A stretch of 64,000 bases of DNA from Daphnia carinata (GCF_022539665.2 NC_081339.1:1178001-1242000); one strand, 5' to 3'; positions 1 through 10,731 are shown, counted from the stretch's first letter. Translations and numbers: made by a program. The notes: generated by a model not told the origin, from the letters alone.

Positions 1-269
1 AAGGAATTTCCCAACAAAGCCTCCATTAACAACAGGTCGCAAGAGAAAGGCAGATGGAAGTTCGAAAGCCAATGTTGAAAACAACTATCATGCACCATTC
101 CAAGTAATTTTAAGCACAAAATAGATGTGCTATTTCATTTAGTGGATTAGTAATTAGTTTTTATTCTTGTATAACGGTTGTACGTTTGTAGAGCTTTTGG
201 CTAGGAACTTATCAGCAAATTGGGAAACCGGAGGGACAAGGGGAATCAACCCATTCCACACAGAAAAGA

Positions 270-2476
270 AATCCAAACAATTATTTGTTTACGTTGGTTG
301 TCACCAAAGAGCAAAGTGAAGATTTCCAAAAGGTTACAATAACATCAATGGTCCCATCAACTTGGATCTCATTGGATGGAAAATATTTATTGTACCCGGG
401 TAATGACTACACTATTGGTGGAAAAGGACCCAGTGAGTGGGACTTAAAGGTGTTTGTGTGACATCAGTTCCCTACCAAAGATTGGTTTGAGTATGACACT
501 AAGCAAGTAATATACCCAAACAACAGAAAAGGTATAATATTTTAGATTTTTTACATTAAATTTTTATGCTATGTTTAACAATTAGCTGATGCATAGGCTT
601 TATGTTCTAATGGTTATAGATTAGTTAACTTATTTCATTTGAATAGTCGCTTATTTGAAAGCGAAATCAGATCTGAAGGCATTGTACAGTGGTATTACAC
701 CAGCACAACTGTCAGATCCCGATATAGATAGAAGACGGACGAGAAAGGAGCAGATGAAGACGATACCAACACTCCCAGATCTCATGCTGAGAAAAGATTT
801 AAAACCAATCAAACTACTAGCGAAATGGCCAATGACGATCATGCAGTATTGGAATGTAATGCCACTGATCAGGAAATAGAGAAGTTTCCACAGTTGTTTC
901 ATAACTCATCTAACAACATCCAGCAAGCCGTTGGCGATGGAGATCAATTTAATTCTCTATCATTCATTACTGTTGGTAAGAAAAACAGTTACAGTAATCT
1001 TTTTCTATTACGACTTCATAAATTTATGTAACTAAGGAAATATGTCACAAAAACCCGAAAGTATTTTGTCGCTAGATAGAGAAGAAGGTATCCGTAATTC
1101 TTCATCGTCTTCGAATCGAGGTATATATATTACTTATTTAGCAAAGAAGTATTGATATTCTTATTAATATTCATTAAGCTGTTGCGGATGCTTCAATCGC
1201 CAATGGAAATGTGAGTGGAACGCAAACTAACCTTGATGACGGAAGCAACATTTGCAACAGCCCCGAATCTTCTTTATTAAGCCTTGGTATGCGTTAATGG
1301 TTTTATTTTTTTTTTTGGAAAAATCCTAATTTTTTCCCCATTAAATCAAAAGAAACAGATGTTCAACAACCACTGAGTTCTTCCCAGAGCAGTGATGCGT
1401 TTAATAATCGCAATGCAATTGTCAATTCAGGGAATGCGTTTAATGACCCTGGAAGCAGTACAGATAGAAGATACTCATACCCACCTACTGAGTGCAGCAA
1501 TTATTTATCATCCGACGCTTCTCCATCAAACAACAACGGATCTTCATACAACGGTATTCAACAATTATTGTTGATCAAACTGTTGCTTTAAGAAACAACT
1601 TCTTTATCTTATTGTAATTATTTTGTTTATGACTACCTATTACTTTACAAACATTTTTCAGTCTGCAGGTAGTGAAGTTGCTCCTCGCTTAACACATTTA
1701 GAAACGTTAGTTCAAAAAATTCTTGATATGGGTTCAACCAATGAAAGCAACAATCCTCACACAACTGCTAATAGCTACCATTGCAGTGTTTTGGAAGAAA
1801 CAATCAAACACATTCCATGCGAAAGCCTCGATGCTCTACTTACTTTAGAGGACGCTTTCATTGACATTTCATTGTCAGTCAGTACAGTTCATTACCTTTG
1901 CCATAGCATGAATGAACTAAAGATAAGAAGCCAAACCAAAAATGTCTTTGTCAGCTTATCATTTTCCATGCTCGTATCGAAACAGCTTTGCGAGGAAATG
2001 CAGTGGAAGACGGGTGAAAGAAGGAAAGATCCACGCCCTGGAATAAATGGAATGACGAACATCCTAGCAGTAATTGGAGGTATTTTTTCCGTTATTTTCA
2101 CTATTTTTCAAACTGATTAATAAACTATTTTTTCCCTTTTAGTGGCCGTAAAAATGAAATTAAAGGAAAAACAACATGCGCCCATTGAGGTATCTCATAT
2201 TGTCGAGTTGTTACAAATAGCAAGAAAGAAACTGGCAGATGAATACCGCCAAGAAAAACAATTAACGGACGAGGACTTCAAGTCAACTCTATTCAAAAAA
2301 ATTGCGGAACTAAAAGCGGAAGCGGAAAGAAGTGGTAATCCTCAAGACATTGCAGACTGTCTAAAGGAAAAAAAGATAAAGACGTGTACTCAAATTTAGA
2401 AATCCGGATTAATCATCTTGATGAAGCCATTCAAACATTTCGGATACCATCAGTAGGATCAACCACAGCAGCCTAA
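270..2476 (+). pseudogene. Broken spliced gene with DUF4806-like region
   Basis: Several exons follow each other with consistent GT-AG introns of 60-130 bases. The first visible exon (about 270-531) ends in AAAG/GTATAA; the next starts at 647 and the phase matches. Further exons lie near 1036-1121, 1161-1287, 1358-1560, about 1668-2078 and 2143-2476. The exon at 1668-2078 (IPCESLDALLTLEDAF..., later LSFSMLVSKQLCEEMQW) has the spacing of the DUF4806 domain found at the C-terminus of many arthropod proteins of unknown function. The first exon (VPSTWISLDGKYLLYP) fits the N-terminal domain often paired with it. The last exon is Lys/Glu-rich and probably helical. Lesions: in-frame TGA at 459-461, a frame change near 738-747, and another at the A7 run 2368-2374, after which a second frame stays open to TAA at 2474-2476. 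The 5' end may lie outside the window. Family call is by pattern only. Confidence 0.5.
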
Positions 2477-3005
2477 GTAAACATTTTTATTTTTGATTGC
2501 TTTTCTTTGTTTCAACATTTTCCGATAAGCATTTTCCAAAAACGTGGAAGTTTTATGGATGGGGAACGTGGAAAATAAAATGTTTCCTTGGTAAAACGTG
2601 ATTTACTGTTTCATTATTTAATACATCTTTTACTGAAATTGGGTATAGAATCTTATTTTTATACTGATTTCGTTCTAGTACAAAATTAAATTACATACGG
2701 AATACGTACGTATTTACTTTATCTTTCATGTACCGTATTTAAACGGTACCATCGTACTGCAACCAAGTAGAAAAAACGTTTAAAATCAGTAAGAGAAAGG
2801 TTTTTACAACTAGCATTAATATCGTCTTGCAAAAATTAGTCTGGAAACCGTTAGAACTGCGCATTTATTGGCAGATAATTAACGTCTGAAATCTGCGTTT
2901 TATTCGCAAAACCCAAACGAAAGATTCAACTGAAACGCATCTCCAGCCTGTTTCCATTTGCTAGGGTGGTTTTTCATTTAAGGTTGTCCCAGCTCCATCG
3001 TCTTT
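2477..3005. other. Intergenic, no gene seen
   Basis: AT-rich sequence downstream of the DUF4806-like gene. No ORF, tRNA-like fold or repeat was recognised. The gag fragment that follows begins at about 3010. Confidence 0.5.
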
Positions 3006-3009
3006 TGGT

Positions 3010-3425
3010 GGACCCTTATAATTTTCAGATTCAGGATTTTTGAAACAATTCCCGGCAATGTGTCCTGCTTCTTACAGTAGTAACACTGTGGTTTATCGCT
3101 TCTTGTGCGTCCTTTACGTCTGAATGGCCCTCTTGGCTTTCCTTGCTATTGATTTCCTTGTTCAAATAGTTTCTCAAACGTTTCTTGAATGACTTCATGC
3201 ATCGCTTTTATAAGATCTTGTTGATCCGGGTAGACCACTGAAAGGTTTGCAACTTGATCAAACGACTTTTGAGGTTCTGCCGTAGATCCTTCCATCCTCT
3301 AGCGTCTGACATCATTGATGTCTCTGTAGAGACTTTTGCTTACTCAAAAAATTCTTCACAGGTTTGTGGTTTCTGAAAAGGGCTGGTCGAAGACCTCTAA
3401 AAAGGTGCTCCAGTAGCCTGTGGCA
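3010..3425 (-). pseudogene. Ty3/gypsy-type gag fragment
   Basis: Read on the minus strand, the segment begins with LLEHLFRGLRPALF near 3420, continues through SDARGWKD and VVYPDQQDLIKAMHEVIQE, and ends with a decayed CCHC zinc knuckle (CYYCKKQDT...) near 3060. The same order of motifs occurs in the gag remnant at 52.2-53.3 kb, and the two DNA segments align over about 250 bases, so they belong to one element family. This copy has in-frame stops, no LTR nearby, and only the C-terminal half of gag. No pol is adjacent. It is a dead fragment. Confidence 0.7.
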
Positions 3426-3627
3426 TGGGGGTTGGGGGTAAAACAAAAAAGGGTATAAACTACTTTTTCCAGATATTTTTCGTAACACCTGGGGCATTAG
3501 AAAAAAATGTCTAGACTTAAAGTACCAAACTCAACTTATAGGGGTTTTCCGCCAAAACAGCCCTACCCCTATTTAAAAAAGGTACACAATTAAAATGTTT
3601 TACACAAAGATGGCGTTTTGAAAATAC

Positions 3628-3778
3628 AATTGTTGTACATAAATTGGAGATTAATAACGTAATTCATTCTCTTTGCATTTAGTGCAGGTCGGTCAAGTAC
3701 AATCCGGACGAACCAGTTTAACCTCGATATGAACGGAATGCACCTGACCTCTACATACCTGCAATGGCTTTTGAAAAA
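3628..3778 (+). pseudogene. YIF1 exon duplicate, inverted copy
   Basis: Reads VKYNPDEPV, then a TAA stop, then PRYERNAPDLYIPAMAF, matching the YIF1 exon on the opposite strand at 4238-4454. The intron sequence and acceptor before the exon are duplicated too (from about 3628), so this is a DNA-level inverted duplication and not a retrocopy. The copy stops abruptly at about 3778 after AMAF and runs into the CCHC fragment. The stop replaces the codon for Q in the other copy. Confidence 0.75.
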
Positions 3779-3807
3779 CCTGCAAGTCTCATAGAACCGA
3801 ACACTGC

Positions 3808-4023
3808 ATGGTGAAGGTGCCGTGCAGTAATTGCGGTAGTCTGGATCATAGCCCAGCGTTGTGTCTTTCCAGGCAAAAACCCCCGATAGGCCCCAATAGA
3901 ACTCAATCCCCCCAACGACCCGCCGGTAGGTCAGTAACTATCGACACAAACATAAATGTGGCGCAGACATCCAATGGGCTCCCCACTTTCACGGCATTTC
4001 TTCGAGGAAAGAATGTACACTAA
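3808..4023 (+). pseudogene. Retroelement CCHC zinc-knuckle fragment
   Basis: A 71-residue ORF. Residues 6-19 form C-x2-C-x4-H-x4-C (CSNCGSLDHSPALC), the nucleocapsid zinc knuckle of retroelement Gag proteins. A proline-rich stretch follows, then TFTAFLRGKNVH, which could be the start of a protease-linker region. No reverse transcriptase is nearby. It abuts the YIF1 duplicate and may have been joined to it during the rearrangement. The element type (BEL/Pao or Ty3/gypsy) cannot be decided from this length. Confidence 0.45.
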
Positions 4024-4237
4024 AATGTATGAGAGCTAAATGATAGGCTGATGGCATAATGAAGCTAACTACGACAGCAACAATCATTCTGAAACAAAAA
4101 AATTATATATATATATGAAGAATAATAGTACACGTTTAAATATTACTGATTAATTGATACCCGACGTATTTGTAAGATTAAGATGCCAGAGAGTCAAATG
4201 AATTAAGTTTCGTTTTCAATATTCATAACATCAAGCA

Positions 4238-4702
4238 TCATCCTAACACGAAAACTTCAAGAAGCGCCCAGATTAATGCTGTGCTGGCCAGATTGCCTAA
4301 TCCTTCAGGATTGAAACGCTCTTGAAGGCCAAGTGATATTCGGCCGATGAGCAAATATATGACAAAAGCCATTGCAGGTATGTAGAGGTCAGGTGCATTC
4401 AGTTCATATCGAGGTTGGACTGGTTCGTCCGGATTGTACTTGACCAACCAGCCCTAGATGCAAAGAGAATGAATTACGTTATTTATCTCCAATTTATGTA
4501 CAACAATTGTACTATTTTAACAAAACTTACTCTATGCGTGAAAGGGAATACAAGAAGAGCCAATTTCTTTGCGACGTAAGCTGTGTCCACTGAAAAATAG
4601 TACTTTATTCGGGACATTGAAACATACTTATTAAGTTCCCGATCTAACACCTCTTTGCCTTACCCCATTAGACTGCGAAAATAATGCAATGCCATATTCG
4701 CC
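4238..4702 (-). pseudogene. YIF1: YIF1 fragment (Yip1-interacting factor)
   Basis: Two exons are visible on the minus strand. The upstream one (about 4702-4530) reads ANMALHYFRSLMG, then TAA, then [43 protein letters not shown], up to a GTAAG donor. The second (4454-4238) reads KYNPDEPVQPRYELNAPDLYIPAMAF followed by hydrophobic helices. YIF1 is a multi-pass ER/Golgi membrane protein that partners YIPF proteins in vesicle transport, and these segments are its pre-membrane region and first membrane helices. A TAA replaces the expected Gln codon in exon one, and the N-terminus and last helices are missing, so this is a non-functional fragment. The spliced structure shows it came from genomic DNA. 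Confidence 0.8.
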
Positions 4703-4859
4703 ACGACAGGTTTCCGTAACTTCCTGCACTTGCGTGAACACTACTTCTGTCCTTCTGTACATACACAAGGATGCAATTAAATGGAAGAGGGCTATGAAAA
4801 TGGCGGGATGTGGGGTCAGCTCTCGTGTGTTTCTTTGTCCTAAATGATCTGCCAATGCA

Positions 4860-5970
4860 ACATTTGCTTAAGTTGCTCTTCGTTAGTTAAATATGGCTAT
4901 TACCATTTACCAGAGTCTTTTCGAACCAGTAACACGTGAATAATAGGCAAAAGAAAAAAAAAAGGGAAAACTAAGTGAGAGCGAACGCCATACTCTCAAT
5001 TTTACGTTGGCGAAACACAGTTAGGGATTTGAATAAGTAATAATGATGAATGATAATCGAACTGCCGAAAAAGACTAAAAGCTAGATTTAAGGAAGTCAA
5101 CACTAACTGAATAAGCATTAACATAAAACGTATAGTTTACTACACAATGCTACTAATCAAGGCAAAAGCAACAGGATGATTTGAGGCAAACCATTACACT
5201 CAGGTAACTTCTTGACTCCGAGCCCGTCCCGTGCTGCGTAAATTATGTTGCAAATACTGTGTCTGGATTTGCTTTTTTAGTAAAGAAGTGAAGCGGGAGA
5301 ATGTGACGAAGATTATATATTTGGCTTCAATGCACAACCTTACGTAAATAGTGGATTCCATCAATAAAACCTATTATGAAATTCGGCGCAACCGGCGCAA
5401 AATAATTGCGCCTCCCTCTGTTGAACGGTCAAACGAAATAGACGAATTTTTTAATTTTTTAATTTACTAATAACATTATTGTAATTAGCAGAATGTAGTG
5501 GTGGGAAAATTTTGGAATCAAGTTTCGCAGCTCGTCGTTTCTATGGTGAATATTTTTATTGTACCTTTACCCTACTTCAATCGACAGTTTCGCCCTGTGA
5601 TTGAAAGTTCATGCCATGCCATGATCTGTCGTAATCACAATTTCGATTAAATTTTTAATTGACGATCAAATCATTTTCAAATAGTCGAAATCGGTGATTA
5701 AAAAATTTTTTTTTTAATTTTTAAACGCGATTGTTTTCGATTGTTTTAGTAATATCTATGAACGGTGGATGAAATTATATGGAGGTTTACTCATAGCTGT
5801 GTCGCTTTTGTAGCAGACGGTTTTTTTAAATTGTTAAATTGTGTCAATGTAAACAGCGGCATGTTTTTTTTCTGTTAGAAGGCGTCTAAAAACAATCGGA
5901 AAAAATCGGTAAGAAATTTAAACGAAAATCAAATTTTTTCAACAGACGAATGATCGCCAATTATTTTTTT
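4860..5970. other. Intergenic, no gene seen
   Basis: AT-rich sequence with no convincing coding exon. A short palindrome of the box GGCGCAA (5383-5411: two direct copies, then an inverted one) resembles the end of a small DNA transposon but no partner end was found. The last 300 bases before the DIRS element are A/T runs. Confidence 0.5.
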
Positions 5971-5972
5971 CC

Positions 5973-6166
5973 AATTGTGTAGCGAAAAACATTTCGCTAG
6001 ACCCTAAGGGTGTAGACACATTTATTTTAGCTAAACTTCAAAGAGAAAAAGAAAAAACAAAAGAAAATCCAAAGAAAAGGGAAAACTCCCCCTTTTTTTT
6101 TTTTTTTCTTTCTCCCTTTTCCCCCTGCACGCGGCCTAAGCCGCCCATACACCTAGACATATTTTA
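5973..6166 (+). repeat. DIRS left terminal inverted repeat
   Basis: The segment from CCCTAAGGGTGTAGACAC (about 6002) to the polypyrimidine run and GCACGCGGCCTAAGCCGCC is the reverse complement of 11222-11387 with few differences. The outermost 30 bases (5973-6002) are not in the right repeat but are matched by the internal complementary region. The transcript probably starts in this repeat, as in other DIRS elements. Confidence 0.9.
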
Positions 6167-6183
6167 GCTCTCGTTCTGTAAAG

Positions 6184-7102
6184 ATGTCGGCTCAAGGTGG
6201 TTACGATAACGGCCGGCCTGGCCGTTCGCTGGATGCTAGAGCCAACAGATTCTTGACGAGAGAGGAGTTAGGGGAGTTACGCTTGCACGATCGGGATAGG
6301 GCCCATCGGGAAAAAAAGGGTTTTGGAGCATGCTCAAGTGCCGCGTGATAGATCGCCGTTGCTTCGTAGTGTTTGGGACGTGGATTGTGGACCGTCTGGA
6401 AGAAACGAGCAGCGTTATAGTCACCCGAGTGAGGGTTTTTTCGATCGGGGCTTTTCCTCTCGCAACCGGGAGGGTTTCCACCGGGAAACCGAGTGAGAGC
6501 GCTCAGGCCGGGAAGTACGACAACCAGTGTGGAGCCGCGACGGGGTGCGCCAGCGTGAGTTGGAGCGTTGGGAGACAGAGCGGCAGCACGAGTTGGATCG
6601 GCGACATAGTTGGGAGCTCCAGCGTGAGTTGGAGCGTCGAAGAGAGCTGGACTTACAGCGCGATAGGGAATGGCTACAGGATCGAGAACGACCAAGTGAC
6701 ACTTTGCGCCGTGTGAGTAGTCGTCCGACGTATAGCAGTGAACGCCTGTCCAGTCGGCCATATGAAGAGCGGGCACATCAACCGAGTTTGTCCCCCACCG
6801 CTAGTCAAGCGCATGAGGAGCGGGCGGGGTTTGGTGAAGATCAGCTAGAAGACGACGAAGCTTTGGATGGACAACGAGGCCGACCTTGGTTACCGAGCTC
6901 CGTTAGTTCACGCCCTACGTCTTCTATGGATGAAGGGAGTCTACCGAACAGATCGGAAGATGTTCAGTCTCCCATCGTGGTATCACAGGCTATTTGTGAC
7001 GATCTTACCTCTTTTTTGTTAAAGCCATTGACAGGGGAGGCATCCAAGGCGATTTCTAGACGGTTCCCCTTATCGTTCGAAGATTCCGACTTCTCTCTTT
7101 AG
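6184..7102 (+). pseudogene. DIRS gag N-terminal part, broken
   Basis: A plausible ATG lies at 6184 (MSAQGGYDNGRPGRSLD...). Its frame is lost at the A7 run 6311-6317. From 6320 another frame continues through an Arg/Glu-rich, coiled-coil-like region, interrupted by TGA at 6494-6496, then to TAG at 7100-7102. This frame is the one used by the downstream RT ORF at 7124, so a single readable gag-pol frame would exist without the lesions. The Arg-rich body and the C-terminal segment SFLLKPLTGEASKAISRRF are typical of DIRS gag. Either the copy is dead or some differences are sequence errors; the TAG could in principle be a readthrough codon, but nothing shows that. Confidence 0.7.
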
Positions 7103-7123
7103 CCGCCCAGACTCGACGGCTAT

Positions 7124-9781
7124 ATGCAGCGCCGAGCCAGAGAGAAGGAGGTGATGAAGTCGGTCAGCACTACCGAGGACATTTTGGTGACGACGCAGCT
7201 TAAAATTATGGATGTGGCTCCCCCGTTGATAAGCCTGTTTGCTCGCCTCTCCGCTCTCGGTGAGGGGGAGGTCGACACCCAAGTAAGAGACGCAGTGGAA
7301 GCTGCCTTACAACAATGGGGACGAGCCTATCTCCACGTTACCAGGCTAAGAAGACAAGCGGTTGTCACTGCGGTGGAACCCAAGGGTGAATTTATGCTGT
7401 CGGACTCGGACATTTTTTCAGTTGGAAAGGAGGCCCGCGAGCTCCTTTTCACTGATAAATTTTTGACAGCGATGCTAAAGGAGGCTAAGCAAGACGCTAC
7501 TCTGGCCCAGAGAGACGGTTTGGTGGCTGCGGCTAGACAACCCACGACGCAACGGTCGACACCACGTGCCAGACGAGTAGCAATGGAGCGTCCAGCTTTT
7601 GTCTCTTCCAGGACACAGCGACCAGCGCTGGGTGCGGCACGTGGCCGTGGACGTGGACGCATGGCGCAGAACGGACGGGGTCGAGCCGGATTGAGAAACA
7701 CTTGGGCACTAGGACAGAGGTATATCATCCCTTTCTCTTCGGTTCCCCACCATTTTCATGTCGGGGGGCGTTTGAAATTTTTTGCCAAGAACTGGAAACG
7801 AATTACCAACGACGTTTGGGTTCTTCAAACGGTTTCGAGGGGTTTTGAAATTGATTTAGTTTCGGAACCAATTCAAGGGGGTCTTCCTCCTCCGGTTTCT
7901 ATGTCGGAGCGGATGGCAATGGTGTGCGACAAGGAGGTTCGGGACTTGATCAGGAAGCGAGCGATCGTGGAAGTGGTTGATAATTCCGAGGGTTGTGTGC
8001 ATTCCTTTTTTGCTGCCCCCAAAAAATCTAAGGGACTGTTTCGACCAATAGTCAATTTGAAACCCTTGAATACGTGTATTCAATACGAACACTTTAAGAT
8101 GGAAAACTTGGAAGCGGTGCGTTTTTTGCTGCGGGAGGGAGACTGGATGGTCAAGCTGGATTTGGAGGACGCTTATTTGACTGTTCCGGTCCACCCTGAT
8201 TTCCATAAGTTTTTGCGCTTCTTATGGAGAGGTCGTGTTTTCCAGTTTTCTTGTTTAGCTTTTGGGCTTGCACCGGCTCCTAGAGTGTTCACCAAGCTTC
8301 TTAAGGTGGTTATGGCCGTGTTGCGTAGAGAGGGTATTAGGCTAGTAGTCTATCTAGATGACATTCTGATCATGAATGCATCAAAGGAAGGCCTTCGTAC
8401 GGACATTGAAAGAGTAGTGGGACTAATTCAAAGCCTAGGTTTTCTGCTGAACTGGTCAAAGTCGGTGCTTAAACCCACTCAAATCTTAGAATATTTGGCT
8501 TTAATGGTTAACTCTAAGCGTATGTCGTTTGCGCTACCAGCTAAAAAGGTTTTATCGGTAAAGGCCATGTGTCAAGCGGCGTTAGACAAAAACAGAATTT
8601 CCCTCAGGGAGATTGCTTCTATTCTCGGGAACTTTACTTGGGCTATTCCGTCGATCCCTTTTGCTCAATCACATTATCGAAGCATGCAACGTTTTTATAT
8701 TGAGCAGGCCAAGGAATTCGCTTTCAACTTGAATGCGAGCTGTATCTTGTCTGAGGGGGCTCGAGTGGATTTAAAGTGGTGGGTCTGCAACTTAGACGCG
8801 TCGAAAGACAGGTTGTTTTTCCCAAAAGTGCCTGACTTAGAGATTTGTGCGGATGCGTCGCTTTCTGGCTGGGGGGGGGCATGTTGCAATGGCGTAAGGA
8901 CAGGGGGTCCTTGGACTCTATCTGACACTTCGAAGCATATAAACGAGCTGGAGCTTATCGGGGCGTTCTATGCTATTCAATCGTTTACGGCGGCGTCAAG
9001 GGATATAGCCATTCGCATTTTTCTGGACAACACAACGGCCGTAGCGTATATAAACAATTGCGGAGGTACAAAATCGATAGCGCTTTCGGTTACCTCGAAG
9101 TTATTGACGGATTGGTGTGAGGAGCGTGGAGTTGCCGTTGAAGCGGTGCACTTGGCGGGCAAGCTCAACGGGGAGGCGGATGAGGAATCGCGCTCGGCAG
9201 ACGCAAGTGATTGGAGGCTGTGTCCGACGGTTTTTTCGTGCATTAATAACGTTTGGCCGACGGACGTAGACTTGTTTGCCGCTCCTTGGAATGCGCAATT
9301 GGCGTCATTCGTTTCATGGAGACCTCAGCCAGAGGCAATGGCAACCAATGCTTTCGCTTTGAATTGGGGTGGGTTGTCGGGGTACGTGTTCCCACCTTTT
9401 TGTTTAATTTTCAAGTGCCTGGAGAAAATTAGGCGAGAACAAGCTACAGTGGTTTTTATTTGCCCAGTTTGGACTGGTCAACCCTGGTTTCCACTTTTGC
9501 TGGAACTGGCGTGCGAAGTCCCACGCTTGCTTCATCCGAGCCCCACATTACTAACATCCGCCTTGGAAGAAACACATCCGCTGCTGACGACCGGCGCGCT
9601 ACACCTAGCCGCTTGGAAACTATCCGGCGTGGCTTTGAAGGGCGAGGCTTTTCGCCGCAGCTGGTCGAGCTACTCTTGGCGGGACGCCGTCTCAATGCAA
9701 ACGCAGCCTATGAGTCGGCGTGGCGAAATTGGGTGGATTGGTGCGTGGGGCGGCATCAGGATCCCTTGTCAAACGGCATGA
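7124..9781 (+). CDS. DIRS gag C-terminus, reverse transcriptase, RNase H
   Basis: 885 residues. Residues 1-195 are the rest of gag (STTEDILVTTQLKIMD, LQQWGRAYLHVTRLRR, GKEARELLFTDKFL) ending in an RGRGRGR stretch. Residues about 200-460 are reverse transcriptase: LDLEDAY with Asp345, and YLDD at 410-413. RNase H follows at about 570-690, with D577 (CADAS), E608/E610, D635 (FLDN) and D686 (GEADEES). Residues about 710-800 (VDLFAAPWN...SWRPQPEAMATNAF...YVFPPF) correspond to the region that in DIRS1 elements has been linked to a phage-type DNA N6-adenine methyltransferase; function here is unproven. All catalytic residues are present. The first ATG shown is within gag; the real start is upstream, beyond the TAG at 7100. 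Ends in frame overlap with the recombinase gene. Confidence 0.92.
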   Translation: MQRRAREKEVMKSVSTTEDILVTTQLKIMDVAPPLISLFARLSALGEGEVDTQVRDAVEAALQQWGRAYLHVTRLRRQAVVTAVEPKGEFMLSDSDIFSVGKEARELLFTDKFLTAMLKEAKQDATLAQRDGLVAAARQPTTQRSTPRARRVAMERPAFVSSRTQRPALGAARGRGRGRMAQNGRGRAGLRNTWALGQRYIIPFSSVPHHFHVGGRLKFFAKNWKRITNDVWVLQTVSRGFEIDLVSEPIQGGLPPPVSMSERMAMVCDKEVRDLIRKRAIVEVVDNSEGCVHSFFAAPKKSKGLFRPIVNLKPLNTCIQYEHFKMENLEAVRFLLREGDWMVKLDLEDAYLTVPVHPDFHKFLRFLWRGRVFQFSCLAFGLAPAPRVFTKLLKVVMAVLRREGIRLVVYLDDILIMNASKEGLRTDIERVVGLIQSLGFLLNWSKSVLKPTQILEYLALMVNSKRMSFALPAKKVLSVKAMCQAALDKNRISLREIASILGNFTWAIPSIPFAQSHYRSMQRFYIEQAKEFAFNLNASCILSEGARVDLKWWVCNLDASKDRLFFPKVPDLEICADASLSGWGGACCNGVRTGGPWTLSDTSKHINELELIGAFYAIQSFTAASRDIAIRIFLDNTTAVAYINNCGGTKSIALSVTSKLLTDWCEERGVAVEAVHLAGKLNGEADEESRSADASDWRLCPTVFSCINNVWPTDVDLFAAPWNAQLASFVSWRPQPEAMATNAFALNWGGLSGYVFPPFCLIFKCLEKIRREQATVVFICPVWTGQPWFPLLLELACEVPRLLHPSPTLLTSALEETHPLLTTGALHLAAWKLSGVALKGEAFRRSWSSYSWRDAVSMQTQPMSRRGEIGWIGAWGGIRIPCQTA

Positions 9782-10584
9782 AGAACGTTCTGGAGTTCCT
9801 GACAGACTTGCATGCCTCGGGCAAGTCTTATAGCACCATAAATATTCACCGCTCCATGCTGTCGAAAACTTTGGATAGCGCGGAAGGATCGTCATTGGGG
9901 AAGCATTCGCTGGTGGTCGAGCTGTTAAAGGGTTGCTACAACCAGAATCCGCCTAGGCCTAAATATAACGCGATGTGGGATCCTGACCAAATTTTCACTT
10001 TCGTTTCATCGCTAGAAGAGAACCAGTGTTTGCCGCTGTCAGTTCTTGCCTACAAGACGGTCACCTTGTTAGCTTTAGCGACCCTGATGCGAGTGTCGGA
10101 AATCTCCGCGATTAGCCTGAGTTCGATTGTTTTTTCGAACGTGGATGTTAGGTTTTCCTTAGTGTCCTTAAGGAAAACTCAACGCATTGGGCCTCTTCAG
10201 TCGGCGAAAGCGAGAGCCTGCCCAGACGAGAAACTATGTCCGGTGCGAGCTTTGCGAAGTATCATCGAACGCACTCAGGTTTTTAGAAACGAGGCCAATA
10301 GTGGCAGAGTTTTTATTGGTCTTATAGCACCACACGTGCCCGTATCTGCCAACACTATCGGAAGATGGATTAAGTCCTTTCTAAGATTGGCGGGAATTAA
10401 CACAGCGATTTTTGGGGCGCACTCTACAAGAGGCGCTGCGGCGTCTAAAGCAGTGCGTAACGGCGTCGCCGTGGATGCACTTTTGCGAGCAGGGCAGTGG
10501 TCTAGAGAATCTACGTTCGCCCGTTTCTACAGGAGGAGTGCAGGACCGTCGGTCGGCACAGTGAATCTTGAAACACAAATGTAA
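9460..10584 (+). CDS. DIRS tyrosine recombinase
   Basis: 374 residues. The catalytic set of tyrosine recombinases is visible: R211 (ATLMRVSEIS), H321-x-x-R324 (GAHSTRGAAA), W347 in the third histidine/tryptophan position (AGQWSRESTF) and nucleophile Y357 (ARFYRRS). The N-terminal part (residues 75-165) resembles a SAM-like core-binding domain (AWRNWVDWC...LEFLTDLHASGKSYSTI). It overlaps the RT-RNase H frame by 322 bases in a different frame, usual for DIRS elements; the first ATG may not be the true start because the overlap section reads poorly before residue 60. In this group the enzyme integrates a circular DNA copy in place of a DDE integrase. Intact, with no stops. Confidence 0.93.
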   Translation: MPSLDWSTLVSTFAGTGVRSPTLASSEPHITNIRLGRNTSAADDRRATPSRLETIRRGFEGRGFSPQLVELLLAGRRLNANAAYESAWRNWVDWCVGRHQDPLSNGMKNVLEFLTDLHASGKSYSTINIHRSMLSKTLDSAEGSSLGKHSLVVELLKGCYNQNPPRPKYNAMWDPDQIFTFVSSLEENQCLPLSVLAYKTVTLLALATLMRVSEISAISLSSIVFSNVDVRFSLVSLRKTQRIGPLQSAKARACPDEKLCPVRALRSIIERTQVFRNEANSGRVFIGLIAPHVPVSANTIGRWIKSFLRLAGINTAIFGAHSTRGAAASKAVRNGVAVDALLRAGQWSRESTFARFYRRSAGPSVGTVNLETQM

Positions 10585-10602
10585 CTTAGGTAGGCCTTTA
10601 AA

Positions 10603-10731
10603 GTCACCCTTAGGTCTAGCGAAATGTTTTTCGCTACACAATTGCAAATTATCAGAAGGATCGCGAAGCGATCCCGATAGATAATTAGAATTGTGTAAGA
10701 AAATAAATGAAGAGACAACCCTAAGGGTACG
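10603..10731 (+). repeat. DIRS internal complementary region
   Basis: Its reverse complement runs continuously from the right terminus (...GATAATTTGCAATT) into the left terminus (GTGTAGCGAAAAACATTTCGC). It therefore serves as a template that brings the two cDNA ends together. At its centre is a near-perfect hairpin, GGATCGC-GAA-GCGATCC (about 10658-10674), also present at the right terminus (about 11427-11443). Confidence 0.9.

Noticed and set aside
459-461. TGA as selenocysteine codon
   Set aside because: The gene has further frame changes, no selenoprotein family match, and no SECIS-like fold was identified.
6001-6010. Telomere-like CCCTAA repeat
   Set aside because: Only a single CCCTAAGGG palindrome within the DIRS ends, not a tandem array.
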